Source: Myxococcales bacterium (GTDB lineage: Bacteria; Myxococcota_A; Polyangia; Haliangiales; Haliangiaceae). Taken from it: a DNA stretch of 34,136 nt. Numbering within the stretch: position 1 is the first letter of the stretch; the number at the start of each line of letters is the position of its first letter. Below the pieces are notes generated by a model that saw only the letters and a program-made list of their open reading frames with translations, ran no database searches and had not been told where the DNA came from. Of the stretch, positions 7,118-17,766 are shown piece by piece. The stretch spans positions 1 to 34,136 of the forward strand of contig CANKMW010000096.1 of assembly GCA_947483555.1 (NCBI GenBank), in the 5' to 3' direction. The position numbers were made by a program, and so were the translations under genes.

Positions 7118-7996
7118 CTACGGCCGCCGGTGCGCGTCGAGCCAGCCGGTCAGCTCGGTCACGAACTGGCTACCCACCGCCGGCAGGTGAGCGCCGCCTT
7201 CGATGGTCCACAGATCGGCGGCCCCGGTGGCCGGGCAGCCGCCGGTGATGGCGACCGTGGTCTCGGCGCCGGCGAGGCCGGTGTCGAGGTCCTTGCTGGG
7301 ACCCGTCATCGGTGCGGCCGTGCAGCCGTTGCGGCTGGCGAACGCGGCCACGCTCTCGACCGCGCTCGGCGCCCGCGTCGGGCCGAAGTCGCCGCCCTGG
7401 TACGGGATCGTGGTGTCGTCGGTGCCGTGGATGTGGAGAACGCTCACCGCTTGCACCGGCGCGCACGGTGCGGTCGGCCCCAGGCCGGCGAGCCCGGCGA
7501 TCGCCGTGATGACGTCGGCGCGGTCGCACGCCATCCGGTACGCCATGAAGCTGCCGTTGGAGTGACCGACCAGCGACACCCGCGTGTCGTCCACTGGCCA
7601 CGCCGCCATGATGTCGTCGACCATGCCGCCGAGGTAGGCGACGTCGTCGACGCCGGCGCCGCCGAAGTCGCAGCACGCCGGATCGGCGTTCCAGAACAAG
7701 CGGCCGGTCGAGTCGGCGGTGCCGTCGGGCGCCAGCACCAGCGCGTCGTGGGCATCGGCGAGGTTGCCGAGCCCCAGGTACGCCTGCTGCACGAAGCCAC
7801 CGGCGCCATAGCCGTGGAGGATCATGACCAGCGGGTACCTGGCGCCGTCGTCGAAGGATGCCGGCACCTGGAGCTGGACCGGCCGATCGCCGCCGAACGT
7901 GGTCGGGCGCGAGGCCGGCTCGCCGCCGCCGCAGGCCGCGGCGGCGAGGGCGACCGACCATCCAGCCGATGCGAGGGTACGTCCGCGCACGGTCAT
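7118..7996 (-). CDS. Poly(3-hydroxybutyrate) depolymerase/LpqC-type esterase lipoprotein
   Basis: A 292-residue secreted esterase. A short signal peptide ends in a lipobox-like Ala-Ala-Ala-Cys (Cys22) followed by Gly-Gly-Gly, predicting lipid anchoring. The alpha/beta hydrolase fold shows VMILHGYGAGG (about 57-67), APDGTAD, WNADPACCDFGG (about 102-113), the nucleophile elbow GHSNGSFMAYRMAC with Ser146, Asp193 or Asp194 in HIHGTDDTTIPY, and His270 in EGGAHLP. WNA-CC and the GHSNGS/MAYR elbow are signatures of the PHB depolymerase/feruloyl esterase (LpqC) group, which cleaves polyester or aryl ester bonds outside the cytoplasm. The ATG at 7996 overlaps the stop of the upstream membrane-protein gene by 4 bp, indicating coupling. 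It is convergent with the previous hydrolase gene. Confidence 0.86.
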   Translation of the reverse strand: MTVRGRTLASAGWSVALAAAACGGGEPASRPTTFGGDRPVQLQVPASFDDGARYPLVMILHGYGAGGFVQQAYLGLGNLADAHDALVLAPDGTADSTGRLFWNADPACCDFGGAGVDDVAYLGGMVDDIMAAWPVDDTRVSLVGHSNGSFMAYRMACDRADVITAIAGLAGLGPTAPCAPVQAVSVLHIHGTDDTTIPYQGGDFGPTRAPSAVESVAAFASRNGCTAAPMTGPSKDLDTGLAGAETTVAITGGCPATGAADLWTIEGGAHLPAVGSQFVTELTGWLDAHRRP

Positions 7997-8661
7997 GCCA
8001 GCGGCTTCTGCATGGGCTCGGGGACGTGCGGTCCCGGGGCGAAATCCGATGGCGGCATGTTGGCCGGCGGCGGGGCGTCGAGCACGGCGCGACCGAACAA
8101 GGCGCCCTGGACCACCCAGGCCGTGGTGTAGACCAGGATGGCCGTCCACGCGATGCGCCCAGCTTCACCGCTGTCGCCCTTGGCGAACAGCAACTGGAAA
8201 CCCATCATGAGGGCGCCGAATCCGATGACGCCGGTAACCATCAGGTTGTAGCCGTTGAACAGTCGTCCCACCGATGGGAAGGCGTAGTTGTTGGTCTTGC
8301 CTAGCATCGACGTTGCGATACCGAAGACAATCCCGGCCGGCACCAGCAATCCGAACGCGGGGCGGTACACCACTTCGCGTGCGCCCTTCAGATCCTTGCT
8401 GAGCATGGTGAAGAGCAGCATGGCGGTGCCGAACAGCAACAGCTGGTAGCTCTGGATGCGGAAGAAGTGGAGCGCGAACTTGAGGCCGAGCTGCGTATCG
8501 GGTGCCGGCGCACGGTGATCGCGCCAGCGCGCAACGATGTACAGCAGCAGCGGGAACATCAAACTGACCACGGCCATCATCATCATGATGGGACCCATGG
8601 CCTGGAGTATGAACATCGGTCCCGCGAAGCTGCGGCTGCTGTCGTCGTCGTCGTCGAACAT
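7993..8661 (-). CDS. Hypothetical multi-TM membrane protein
   Basis: A 222-residue integral membrane protein I do not recognise. The N-terminus is strongly acidic (FDDDDDSS). About five hydrophobic helices follow, near residues 22-45, 70-86, 102-121, 138-160 and 169-190; the first contains a Met-rich PIMMMMAV stretch. The C-terminal 30 residues are Pro-rich and soluble. The start is secure: GGAGG lies 5-6 nt before ATG 8661 on this strand, one of the few good Shine-Dalgarno sites in the window. Its stop overlaps the start of the esterase lipoprotein gene by 4 bp, so the two form a unit. It is divergent from the KAP NTPase gene with a 77-bp gap. No transport or enzyme motif is visible. Confidence 0.75.
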   Translation of the reverse strand: MFDDDDDSSRSFAGPMFILQAMGPIMMMMAVVSLMFPLLLYIVARWRDHRAPAPDTQLGLKFALHFFRIQSYQLLLFGTAMLLFTMLSKDLKGAREVVYRPAFGLLVPAGIVFGIATSMLGKTNNYAFPSVGRLFNGYNLMVTGVIGFGALMMGFQLLFAKGDSGEAGRIAWTAILVYTTAWVVQGALFGRAVLDAPPPANMPPSDFAPGPHVPEPMQKPLA

Positions 8662-8738
8662 GGGTTCCTCCGTGCTCCTGAGGGCCGTGAGCCGTGGCGG
8701 CGTGACCCCGGAACGCGCGCCATGCTACCACCAGCCCC

Positions 8739-9872
<1,134 letters not shown>

Positions 9873-9890
9873 GCGCCTGGGTTTCTGCGC

Positions 9891-10325
9891 TCAGAAGACC
9901 GCGCCGAGCAGCTGCACGAACAGCCTCACCACGCCGGCGATCGCGCCCAGACACAACGCGCCGGCGCCAACCACGGCGGCCCAGTCACGCCAGGTCGCCT
10001 TGCCGCCGCGCGCGGTGCGGTCCTCGAGCAGGACCAGGTTCTTCTTGTTGGCGCGGTAACCGACGTCGGCGAGGTCGCCGACCAGCGGGATCACGCCGAT
10101 GGCGACGTCGATGCCGAGGTTGAGCAGCATGCGAGCCATGACGATCGCCGGCACACCGTGGCGGCCGGCGACGACGATCAGAAAGGCACCAACGGCCGCG
10201 GTGATCAGGTCGCCGAGCCCGGGGACGAACAGGCCGATGATCGGATCGAGGTGCCAGGTGTCGAGCGCGCGCACCAGCGTGCGCGCGGCGGCGATGTCGC
10301 TGGTGTCGCGCGCAGCTGCGATCAT
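9891..10325 (-). CDS. DUF4112 family membrane protein
   Basis: A 144-residue protein with the DUF4112 pattern. Two near-repeats of an amphipathic Pro-Gly-hydrophobic-Gly-Asp motif are present: LFVPGLGDLITAAVGAFLIVV (about 32-52) and IGVIPLVGDLADVGYRANKKNL (about 76-97), separated by the RMLLNLGIDVAIG segment. A clear TM helix at about 118-141 closes the protein. DUF4112 has no assigned biochemical function. The length is normal for the family. The gene is convergent with the KAP gene (18 bp apart) and downstream of the zinc-ribbon gene on the same strand after 70 bp. ATG 10325 is the only start that keeps the first family motif; no Shine-Dalgarno is visible. Confidence 0.8.
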   Translation of the reverse strand: MIAAARDTSDIAAARTLVRALDTWHLDPIIGLFVPGLGDLITAAVGAFLIVVAGRHGVPAIVMARMLLNLGIDVAIGVIPLVGDLADVGYRANKKNLVLLEDRTARGGKATWRDWAAVVGAGALCLGAIAGVVRLFVQLLGAVF

Positions 10326-10351
10326 GGCTTCAGGATGGCCACGATGCCGCG

Positions 10352-10375
10352 CTGCGCAAGGGTGGCGTTGCGCAG
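10352..10375 (-). terminator. Possible hairpin after the zinc-ribbon gene
   Basis: CTGCGCAA and TTGCGCAG form a perfect 8-bp stem around an 8-nt loop, 20 bp beyond the stop of the zinc-ribbon gene and 26 bp before the DUF4112 start. There is no T-run on either side, so it may be an mRNA-stabilising hairpin or an attenuator rather than an intrinsic terminator. Confidence 0.3.
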
Positions 10376-10395
10376 GCGGCTGCGCAGCAGGGCGA

Positions 10396-11109
10396 CTATC
10401 CGAGCACGAAGGCGAGGATCTCGGTGGCGGTGCTGATGTCGAGCGCGCGATCCCCGAGCGCGCGAGCGGTGCGGATCAGCTCGGCGTGCTCGAACCATGC
10501 GCCGTGGGAGCGGCATGCCATGGCGCGGGCGCCGAGGCGCCGCACCACGCGGGCCACCAGGGCGCGGGCGCACACCGGGCATGAACCACGCAGGGGCTGG
10601 CCGGGCGGTGTTCTCGGCCTGGAATCCAGATCTGCAGCGAGGGCGATCGCGGTTGGCCGGTCGAAGACCAGGGCCGACAGCTCGGCGGCCTCGAGGAACA
10701 CCCCGCCGCAGTGGTGGCACTCGTCGAGGTGGACGGCGCCGACGGCGCGCGCGGCCAGCGGACCGCGGCAGCGTGGGCAGTAGCCGAGCGGTTCGCGCGC
10801 GGTGACCACCGGCGTCGGTGTCGGCCGGCGCAGGCCGGTCGGGGCGTCGCTGGCATCCGGATCGAAGATGGCCTGGCCCGGCGGCGTGCCCTCGGCCCAG
10901 TCGGGCTCCCCGGCGGCGAGGCGGCGCCCGCAGGTCACGCAGAACTCGTGACCTGCGAACAGCGTCTCGCCGCAGCAGCCGCAGGCGGTAGTGAACAGGG
11001 CCTCGTCGCAGCTGCCGCATTCGCCGCTGGTCAGCGGTGTGATCGCGGCGCAGCGGGGGCAGGGCAGGGTCTGGTTGCGGGGCTTGAGGCGGCGGGTCGT
11101 GGGGGGCAC
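10396..11109 (-). CDS. Multi-zinc-ribbon protein (TFIIB-type zinc finger)
   Basis: A protein of about 237 residues built from cysteine pairs. The N-terminal third has a double zinc-ribbon (CPRC, CGSC, CGCC, then FCVTCGRRL). The middle has a TFIIB-type zinc finger (YCPRC, then DECHHCGGVFLEAAELSAL). The C-terminal part has a degenerate repeat (SCPVC, then CRSHGAWFEHAEL). Such proteins bind zinc and are thought to scaffold protein or nucleic-acid contacts; no enzymatic motif is present. No ATG occurs before the first cysteine motif except in low-complexity sequence, so I chose GTG 11109. An ATG at 11202 would add a Pro-rich, unlikely N-terminus. CATACC lies just upstream but is too close for a leaderless start. 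The start is the uncertain part; the reading frame is well supported. Confidence 0.72.
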   Translation of the reverse strand: MPPTTRRLKPRNQTLPCPRCAAITPLTSGECGSCDEALFTTACGCCGETLFAGHEFCVTCGRRLAAGEPDWAEGTPPGQAIFDPDASDAPTGLRRPTPTPVVTAREPLGYCPRCRGPLAARAVGAVHLDECHHCGGVFLEAAELSALVFDRPTAIALAADLDSRPRTPPGQPLRGSCPVCARALVARVVRRLGARAMACRSHGAWFEHAELIRTARALGDRALDISTATEILAFVLG

Positions 11110-11591
11110 AGAGGTATGGTGTCCGGGTCGGGGGTGCGGTTGCGTGGCAGCGATCGGCAATGACGGGATCGGGATGGCTCTGGGAGGTCGGCCGAGCTCC
11201 ACCTCCGCGAGTCACTCGCCATCGGCAGGCACGCTCGACAGGAGTTGCTCGGCCGATCGGGCTGGCCACCATCACGTGCAGCATGAGCCGCCGCGGCAAC
11301 TGCCGCTGCGGTACGGCGACTGCTTCGATCGCCTGGTCGCCTTCGCGTGAAAGGCCTCCGTGCTCGCACCACCACCGCGGTATGCAGCGACGCATTGCTC
11401 CGGCGAGAGACGACCGCTTCCGGATCCAGAGAGGTCCATGTCCGGATCGACACGGGAGCCAGGGTTTGATCGAATGGGGCATGGCCAAGAGCTATCGCCC
11501 GTGGACGCCGAGCCAGTCGCTGTCGTCGAGTGCCGCGGTCTCGAAGCGAAGCAGGTCATCGAGCCCGGCGAGGGCGGTGGGCCGGCGGCAC
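11110..11591. other. Gap with no supported gene
   Basis: About 480 bp between the zinc-ribbon gene and maeB. Open frames exist on both strands, but none has recognisable protein character, a plausible start or a conserved motif. The region contains CTTCGCGTGAA at 11341-11351, identical to 15111-15121 in the FHA-regulator promoter. It may hold a decayed gene or regulatory DNA for the genes on either side. Confidence 0.5.
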
Positions 11592-13859
<2,268 letters not shown>

Positions 13860-13865
13860 GCCTCG

Positions 13866-13871
13866 AGCCTA
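13866..13871 (-). promoter_or_regulatory. Predicted -10 element (TAGGCT) of maeB
   Basis: On the minus strand TAGGCT ends 6 nt before the maeB ATG, with no Shine-Dalgarno. It lies within a 50-bp divergent gap that also holds the -10-like element of the opposite gene, so the two promoters must nearly overlap. Confidence 0.5.
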
Positions 13872-13894
13872 CGCTCGTTCGACGCCGGATGCGG

Positions 13895-13900
13895 TAGGGT
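13895..13900 (+). promoter_or_regulatory. Predicted -10 element (TAGGGT) of the 13910 lipoprotein gene
   Basis: TAGGGT ends 9 nt before ATG 13910. The intervening bases (GTCGGGGAC) contain a weak GGGG that could serve as a ribosome site, so leaderless initiation is less certain here than for maeB. Confidence 0.4.
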
Positions 13901-13909
13901 GTCGGGGAC

Positions 13910-14608
13910 ATGCGCGTCGCCGTGCTGCTCGTGGCCGTGGTCGGATGCCGCACCGCGGCCACGCCGCCGCTGGCGCCGGCCGCCAGCTACGAGACCCATC
14001 TGGCCGCCGCGGCGCGACTCGAGGACGACGCCACCTTCCACAGCGAGGCGGCGGAGGTCGCCCGCCAGCGCGGGCCGACCTACGAGTGCGAGACTCATCC
14101 CGAGAGCGAGCAGACCACCTCGGGCACCGAACGCCTCAACGGCACCCGGGTGTGCGACGACGTGGCGGCGAGTGATGAGCGTCGCCATCGCCGCGAAGCC
14201 GACCGCCTGCGCGCCGAGGCCGGTCACCAGCGCGGCCTGGCCCGCTCGCTGCTCGATGCCGACCGCCGCGCGTGCGCTGGGCTCGGCCTCGAGGTCCTGC
14301 GCGACCCGCCGCTGCGCCGGCACGCGGCGCGGGCGCGGGTCGAGGCGGTCGCCGGCGGTGCGCGCATCACGCTGGCGGGTCCTGGCGTCGATGGCGGGCA
14401 GGTGCGGCGCGAGCTCGGGTGCCATCGGGCTCGGGCGGCGCTCATGGGGCACGATCCGGCGTACATGCCCAGCGAGCCAGCGGTGGTCGCGGGCGCTCGC
14501 CTGACCATCGAGGTCAGCGTGGCCGCCGTGGTCATCACGATCGTGAGCGACGACGCCGGCTCCGCCGAGACCATCCTCCGTCGGGCCGAGGCCCTGGTCG
14601 GCCGCTAG
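13910..14608 (+). CDS. Hypothetical lipoprotein
   Basis: A 232-residue predicted lipoprotein of unknown family. A very short signal peptide, MRVAVLLVAVVGC, places the lipobox Cys at residue 13. Residues about 25-125 are Ala/Glu/Arg-rich helices with several His and a CETHPESEQ stretch, suggesting a coiled helical hairpin. Residues about 140-230 look like a small alpha/beta domain, with RARVEAVAGGARITLAGPG, a conserved-looking ELGCHRA, then LTIEVSVAAVVITIVSDDAGSAETILRRAEAL, a strand-helix ending. Cysteines at about 60, 81, 121 and 169 could form disulfides in the periplasm. The gene is divergent from maeB and convergent with the TerB-like gene 2 bp beyond its stop. No function is inferred. Confidence 0.75.
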   Translation: MRVAVLLVAVVGCRTAATPPLAPAASYETHLAAAARLEDDATFHSEAAEVARQRGPTYECETHPESEQTTSGTERLNGTRVCDDVAASDERRHRREADRLRAEAGHQRGLARSLLDADRRACAGLGLEVLRDPPLRRHAARARVEAVAGGARITLAGPGVDGGQVRRELGCHRARAALMGHDPAYMPSEPAVVAGARLTIEVSVAAVVITIVSDDAGSAETILRRAEALVGR

Positions 14609-14610
14609 CG

Positions 14611-15057
14611 TCAGCTCTTCTTGGCGCCCGGTGGCAGCGGCGGCGGGATGCTGGCCTTGCGGAATCGGGTCCGGACCTCCTCGACCTCGACCTTGATGGT
14701 CAGGCCGCCCAGCGCGCTCGCCGGCAGGTCGAGCGCGGCGGCCAGCGAGGTCAGGAATTCGTCCTCGGAGAGGTCGAGGTTGTCATCGGCGTCGTGGACG
14801 GCGGCGACCAGCGACAGCAGGTGTTCACGATCGGTGGCCGGGTCGCCACGGAACAGCGCCGCGGTCGCCTCGAGGTCGAACGCCTTGGGATCGAACGACT
14901 CGATGCGGGCCTCGACGTCCTGCGGCAGCGCGCCCTCGTGCATGTAGGCCAGCAGCTCCTGGACCCGTTCGGCCTCGCGGTCGTCGAGGTGATCATCGGC
15001 GTAGGCGGCCGCCAGCAGGAGGTCGCACAGCGGGAGAACGCGGTCGGCAGACGCCAT
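14611..15057 (-). CDS. TerB-like protein, second copy
   Basis: A 148-residue acidic, helical protein. The first half has LLLAAAYADDHLDDREAERVQELL and the second VAAVHDADDNLDLSEDEFLTSLAAALDL. This is the two-fold acidic helix-loop pattern of TerB-like proteins, also seen at 5876-6247. The D-D-x-L-D/S-x-x-E motifs could bind divalent metal. A Pro-rich, Lys-ending tail (IPPPLPPGAKKS) follows the fold and is unusual for the family. ATG 15057 has TAGGTT 6 nt upstream and no Shine-Dalgarno. It is divergent from the FHA-winged-helix regulator gene, with 104 bp between them containing CGTGAAC direct repeats, so the two may be controlled together. Molecular function is unknown. Confidence 0.75.
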   Translation of the reverse strand: MASADRVLPLCDLLLAAAYADDHLDDREAERVQELLAYMHEGALPQDVEARIESFDPKAFDLEATAALFRGDPATDREHLLSLVAAVHDADDNLDLSEDEFLTSLAAALDLPASALGGLTIKVEVEEVRTRFRKASIPPPLPPGAKKS

Positions 15058-15063
15058 GGCTCG

Positions 15064-15069
15064 AACCTA
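15064..15069 (-). promoter_or_regulatory. Predicted -10 element (TAGGTT) of the second TerB-like gene
   Basis: On the minus strand TAGGTT ends 6 nt before ATG 15057, with no Shine-Dalgarno in between. No -35 hexamer is recognisable upstream. Confidence 0.5.
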
Positions 15070-15104
15070 CCCCATCGCGGCGACCGCCGGCGCGTCGCCG
15101 CGGG

Positions 15105-15122
15105 CGTGAACTTCGCGTGAAC
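15105..15122. promoter_or_regulatory. CGTGAAC direct repeats before the FHA regulator gene
   Basis: CGTGAAC occurs at 15105-15111 and 15116-15122, 11 bp start to start, about one helical turn. The second copy sits in CTTCGCGTGAA (15111-15121), one base from CTTCACGTGAA at 17705-17715. The position, between the divergent TerB-like and FHA-regulator genes, fits an operator; the binding protein is unknown. Confidence 0.4.
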
Positions 15123-15161
15123 CCGTGGCGTTCCGGACCGTGAGGTGGTGTGATCTTGGCC

Positions 15162-16022
15162 ATGGTCCACGGTTGCCCCCGCTGCGGCGAGGCGCCAAGC
15201 GTCGGGGTCCTGTGCGGCGAGTGCGCGGGGACGATCGTGCCGCGTGACGGCCTGCTCCCCGATCACGTGCGGGCCAAGCTCGATCGCGTCGACGCCGCCG
15301 GATGGCTGGTCGATGGCTTCGGCGTCGGCCACGCGATCGGCGCTTCGGCGGTGGTCGGCCGCGGGCCGGCCGGCGACCTGGTCATCCTCGACGGCTCGGT
15401 GTCGCGCGATCACGCCGAGCTCACGCGCAGCGACGGTGGCTGGCAGCTGAAGGACCTGGGCAGCCGCAACGGCACCCAGCTCGAAGGCCAGCGCGTCGCC
15501 GGCCGCGCGCCGCTGGCCCGGCGCGCGCTGGTCCGTTTTGGCGACATCGGCTTCGTCTTCATCGGCGACGCGGTCGCGCTGCCGGAGCCGGCGCTGCGCT
15601 CGATCGCCACCGGCCACGCGGCCGGCGACGCGGTGTTCCGGTTCACGCTGCGCGGCGAGCACGTCGAGCTGTGCCTGGTCGGCGCGCGCAGTGACGAGCA
15701 GGCCGGCGGGGCCTTGCTCTACCGCCCGCACGGCCAGACCGCGTGGGCCGAGCTCAGCTTGCCGCCGCTCGAGTTCCAGCTCCTGCGCACGCTGTGCGAT
15801 CGCACCCTCGCCGATGCCGCCGGCCCGACCAAGGTGCGCGGCTGCGTGCCGACCCGGCACCTGGCCAAGGACCTGCCGTTCCAGTCGCGCTACGCCAACG
15901 AGGAGAACGTGCGCCAGGTGGTGCGCCGCGTGCGGGCCAGCCTGACCAGCATCGGCGCCGACGCGCTCATCGAGGCGGTGCCCGGCCGCGGCTACTACCT
16001 GACCTGGCCCGTGGTCGCCTGA
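15162..16022 (+). CDS. Zinc-ribbon/FHA/winged-helix regulator
   Basis: A 286-residue cytoplasmic protein with three parts. Residues 5-21 are a zinc ribbon (CPRCGEAP, then CGEC). Residues about 58-138 are an FHA domain: VVGRG (Gly66-Arg67), SRDHA (Ser81, His84), KDLGSRNGT (Ser101, Asn103), then FGDIGFVF. These are the residues FHA domains use to bind phosphothreonine. Residues about 200-285 resemble an OmpR-type winged helix: PPLEFQLLRTL, ENVRQVVRRVRASL (recognition-helix region) and VPGRGYYLTWP (wing). It therefore probably reads a Ser/Thr-kinase signal and binds DNA. I chose ATG 15162, just before the first Cys pair; GTG 15150 is an alternative. The convergent neighbour, 12 bp away, is a membrane Ser/Thr kinase, the natural candidate partner. 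Confidence 0.85.
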   Translation: MVHGCPRCGEAPSVGVLCGECAGTIVPRDGLLPDHVRAKLDRVDAAGWLVDGFGVGHAIGASAVVGRGPAGDLVILDGSVSRDHAELTRSDGGWQLKDLGSRNGTQLEGQRVAGRAPLARRALVRFGDIGFVFIGDAVALPEPALRSIATGHAAGDAVFRFTLRGEHVELCLVGARSDEQAGGALLYRPHGQTAWAELSLPPLEFQLLRTLCDRTLADAAGPTKVRGCVPTRHLAKDLPFQSRYANEENVRQVVRRVRASLTSIGADALIEAVPGRGYYLTWPVVA

Positions 16023-16034
16023 TCTCGGTGGTGG

Positions 16035-17663
16035 TCAGCTCGCCACCTCACCCGACCTGGTCGCGCGCGCCATCAGATCGACGGTGATCGTGCGCGGGTT
16101 TGACGCCGCGGCGCCGGGATCCGGCTGGCGCCGCTCCTCGAAGCTGCGCCACCACGTCAGCGCGGCATCCTCGTCCCACTGCGCGCCTTCGGGAACCGCG
16201 GCCAGCGCGGCCCGCAGCGCGCGCGCGCTGGCCGGGCGCGCCGCCGGATCCTTGGCCAGGCACGACAGCACCAGCGCCTCGAGCGCGGGCGAGATCGGCA
16301 GCTCGGTGCGCGCCGACGGCGGCACCGGCGCCTCGTGGACGTGGGCCAGGCACAGCGCGGCGACCGTCTTGCCCGCGAACACGCGCTGCCCGGTGAGCAG
16401 GAAGTAGGCCACCGCGCCGACCCCGTACAGGTCGCTGGGCGGGCCGACCAGCTCGGGGCTGGTGATCACCTCGGGCGCCAGGTAGGCGGGCGTCCCGAGC
16501 ACGGCGGGGCCGTCGAAGTCGGTGGCGCCGCCGCGGTCGACCTCGGCGACCAGGCCGAAGTCGAGCACCTTGACCACGTCGGGCTGGTTGCCGCGTCGAC
16601 ACAGGATCACGTTGGCCGGCTTGACGTCGCGATGGGTGAGGCCGCGGCCGTGGGCCTCGTCGAGCGCGCCGCAGATCTGGCGCAGCACGTGGACCACGCG
16701 CGGCGCCGGCAGCGGGCCGTCGAGATGGACCAGGACCTCGAGATCGACGCCGTCGAGCAGCTCCATCGCGTAGTAGAAGACGCCGTCGGGGCTGCGGCCG
16801 TAGTCGTAGATGGCGACCGTGTTGGGGTGGGTGAGCTGGCTCATGTGCTGCACCTCGCGCTCGAAGCGGGCCAGGTTCTCGGCGCCGTGCTTCTCGGGCG
16901 GCAGGAGCTTCACCGCGGTCGGGCGACGCAGGAGCGCGTGGCGGGCGCGGTAGACCGCGCCCATGCCGCCCTTGGCGATCAGGCCATCGAGCGTGTACTG
17001 GCCGAGCTGGCGGGCCTGACGCACCTCGGCGCGCAGACCGTAGATGACCCGCGATCCGGTGGTGGCGAGCAGCGTCGCCATCCCCGCGAACAGCGCCACG
17101 CCGATGACGAACGGCCCCGGCGGGACCTCGAGCAACTCGGGGCGCTCGATCGCCGTGCCCAGGCCAGCGACGAGGAACGGCACGTACGAGACGGCGCCGA
17201 TGACCGCCGAGCGCCGACCGGTGGACGGCACCACCAGGGCGCGCGAGAACACCGTGAAGGTGTGCCAGATGAACGCCGCCCACACCGCGGCGCGCTGCTC
17301 GGCGTTGACGTACGCCGACAGTCCGAACACGCCGCCGATCGACAGCGTGATCATGGAGTCGATCCGGTACAGCAGATCGATGGCCAGCGGCCGGCGCATC
17401 GCGATCCCCCACAACCCCCCCAGCACGGCGAGCCCGACCAGCCCGACACGGTGCACCAGCGCAGCTCCCGGTGGCCGGGTGTGCGGATACAGCTCGTAGA
17501 GCACGAGCACGAACCCGAACAACACCAGGCAGACCCAGAAGATCAACCCGGCCATCAGCCGCAGTCGCACCTGCACGTAGCCACGAATCTCGTCGGCGCT
17601 CGCCGATGGGATCCAGGGCACGCGGGCGCTGCGCGCGAAGCGCCGCGGGTCGGGGAGGGCCAC
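16035..17663 (-). CDS. Membrane Ser/Thr protein kinase, six N-terminal TM helices
   Basis: A 542-residue kinase in reverse layout to the common PknB type. Six TM helices come first (about 38-56, 71-88, 103-117, 127-145, 153-170, 184-201), and the cytoplasmic kinase domain follows at about 221-490. Kinase signatures are AKGGMGAVYRA (glycine loop about 230-240), Lys252 in TAVKLL, HRDVKPAN with Asp346, DFG at 368-370, and GTPAYLAPE. All catalytic residues are present. The membrane part has no large outside domain, so it may sense the bilayer or a small ligand. The chosen start is GTG 17663, giving a 37-residue cytoplasmic lead; TATGAT is 5 nt upstream and GAGG is too close to serve as a normal ribosome site. 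It is convergent with the FHA regulator gene and divergent from the beta-protein cluster. Confidence 0.92.
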   Translation of the reverse strand: MALPDPRRFARSARVPWIPSASADEIRGYVQVRLRLMAGLIFWVCLVLFGFVLVLYELYPHTRPPGAALVHRVGLVGLAVLGGLWGIAMRRPLAIDLLYRIDSMITLSIGGVFGLSAYVNAEQRAAVWAAFIWHTFTVFSRALVVPSTGRRSAVIGAVSYVPFLVAGLGTAIERPELLEVPPGPFVIGVALFAGMATLLATTGSRVIYGLRAEVRQARQLGQYTLDGLIAKGGMGAVYRARHALLRRPTAVKLLPPEKHGAENLARFEREVQHMSQLTHPNTVAIYDYGRSPDGVFYYAMELLDGVDLEVLVHLDGPLPAPRVVHVLRQICGALDEAHGRGLTHRDVKPANVILCRRGNQPDVVKVLDFGLVAEVDRGGATDFDGPAVLGTPAYLAPEVITSPELVGPPSDLYGVGAVAYFLLTGQRVFAGKTVAALCLAHVHEAPVPPSARTELPISPALEALVLSCLAKDPAARPASARALRAALAAVPEGAQWDEDAALTWWRSFEERRQPDPGAAASNPRTITVDLMARATRSGEVAS

Positions 17664-17704
17664 GCCTCATCATAGACCCGGTGGCGAATCGGTCGCCGGC
17701 TCGG

Positions 17705-17746
17705 CTTCACGTGAACCTCACGCGTCCGGCCTGGGGCCTTCACGTG
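17705..17746. promoter_or_regulatory. TTCACGTG repeats between kinase and beta-protein genes
   Basis: TTCACGTGAA at 17706-17715 is a perfect 10-bp palindrome. CTTCACGTG occurs at 17705-17713 and again at 17738-17746, 33 bp apart, three helical turns. The 104-bp gap separates the kinase gene (minus) from the beta-protein genes (plus), so a regulator here could act on both. A site differing by one base lies upstream of the FHA regulator gene. Confidence 0.45.
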
Positions 17747-17766
17747 GCGGCGGGGCACAACAGATC

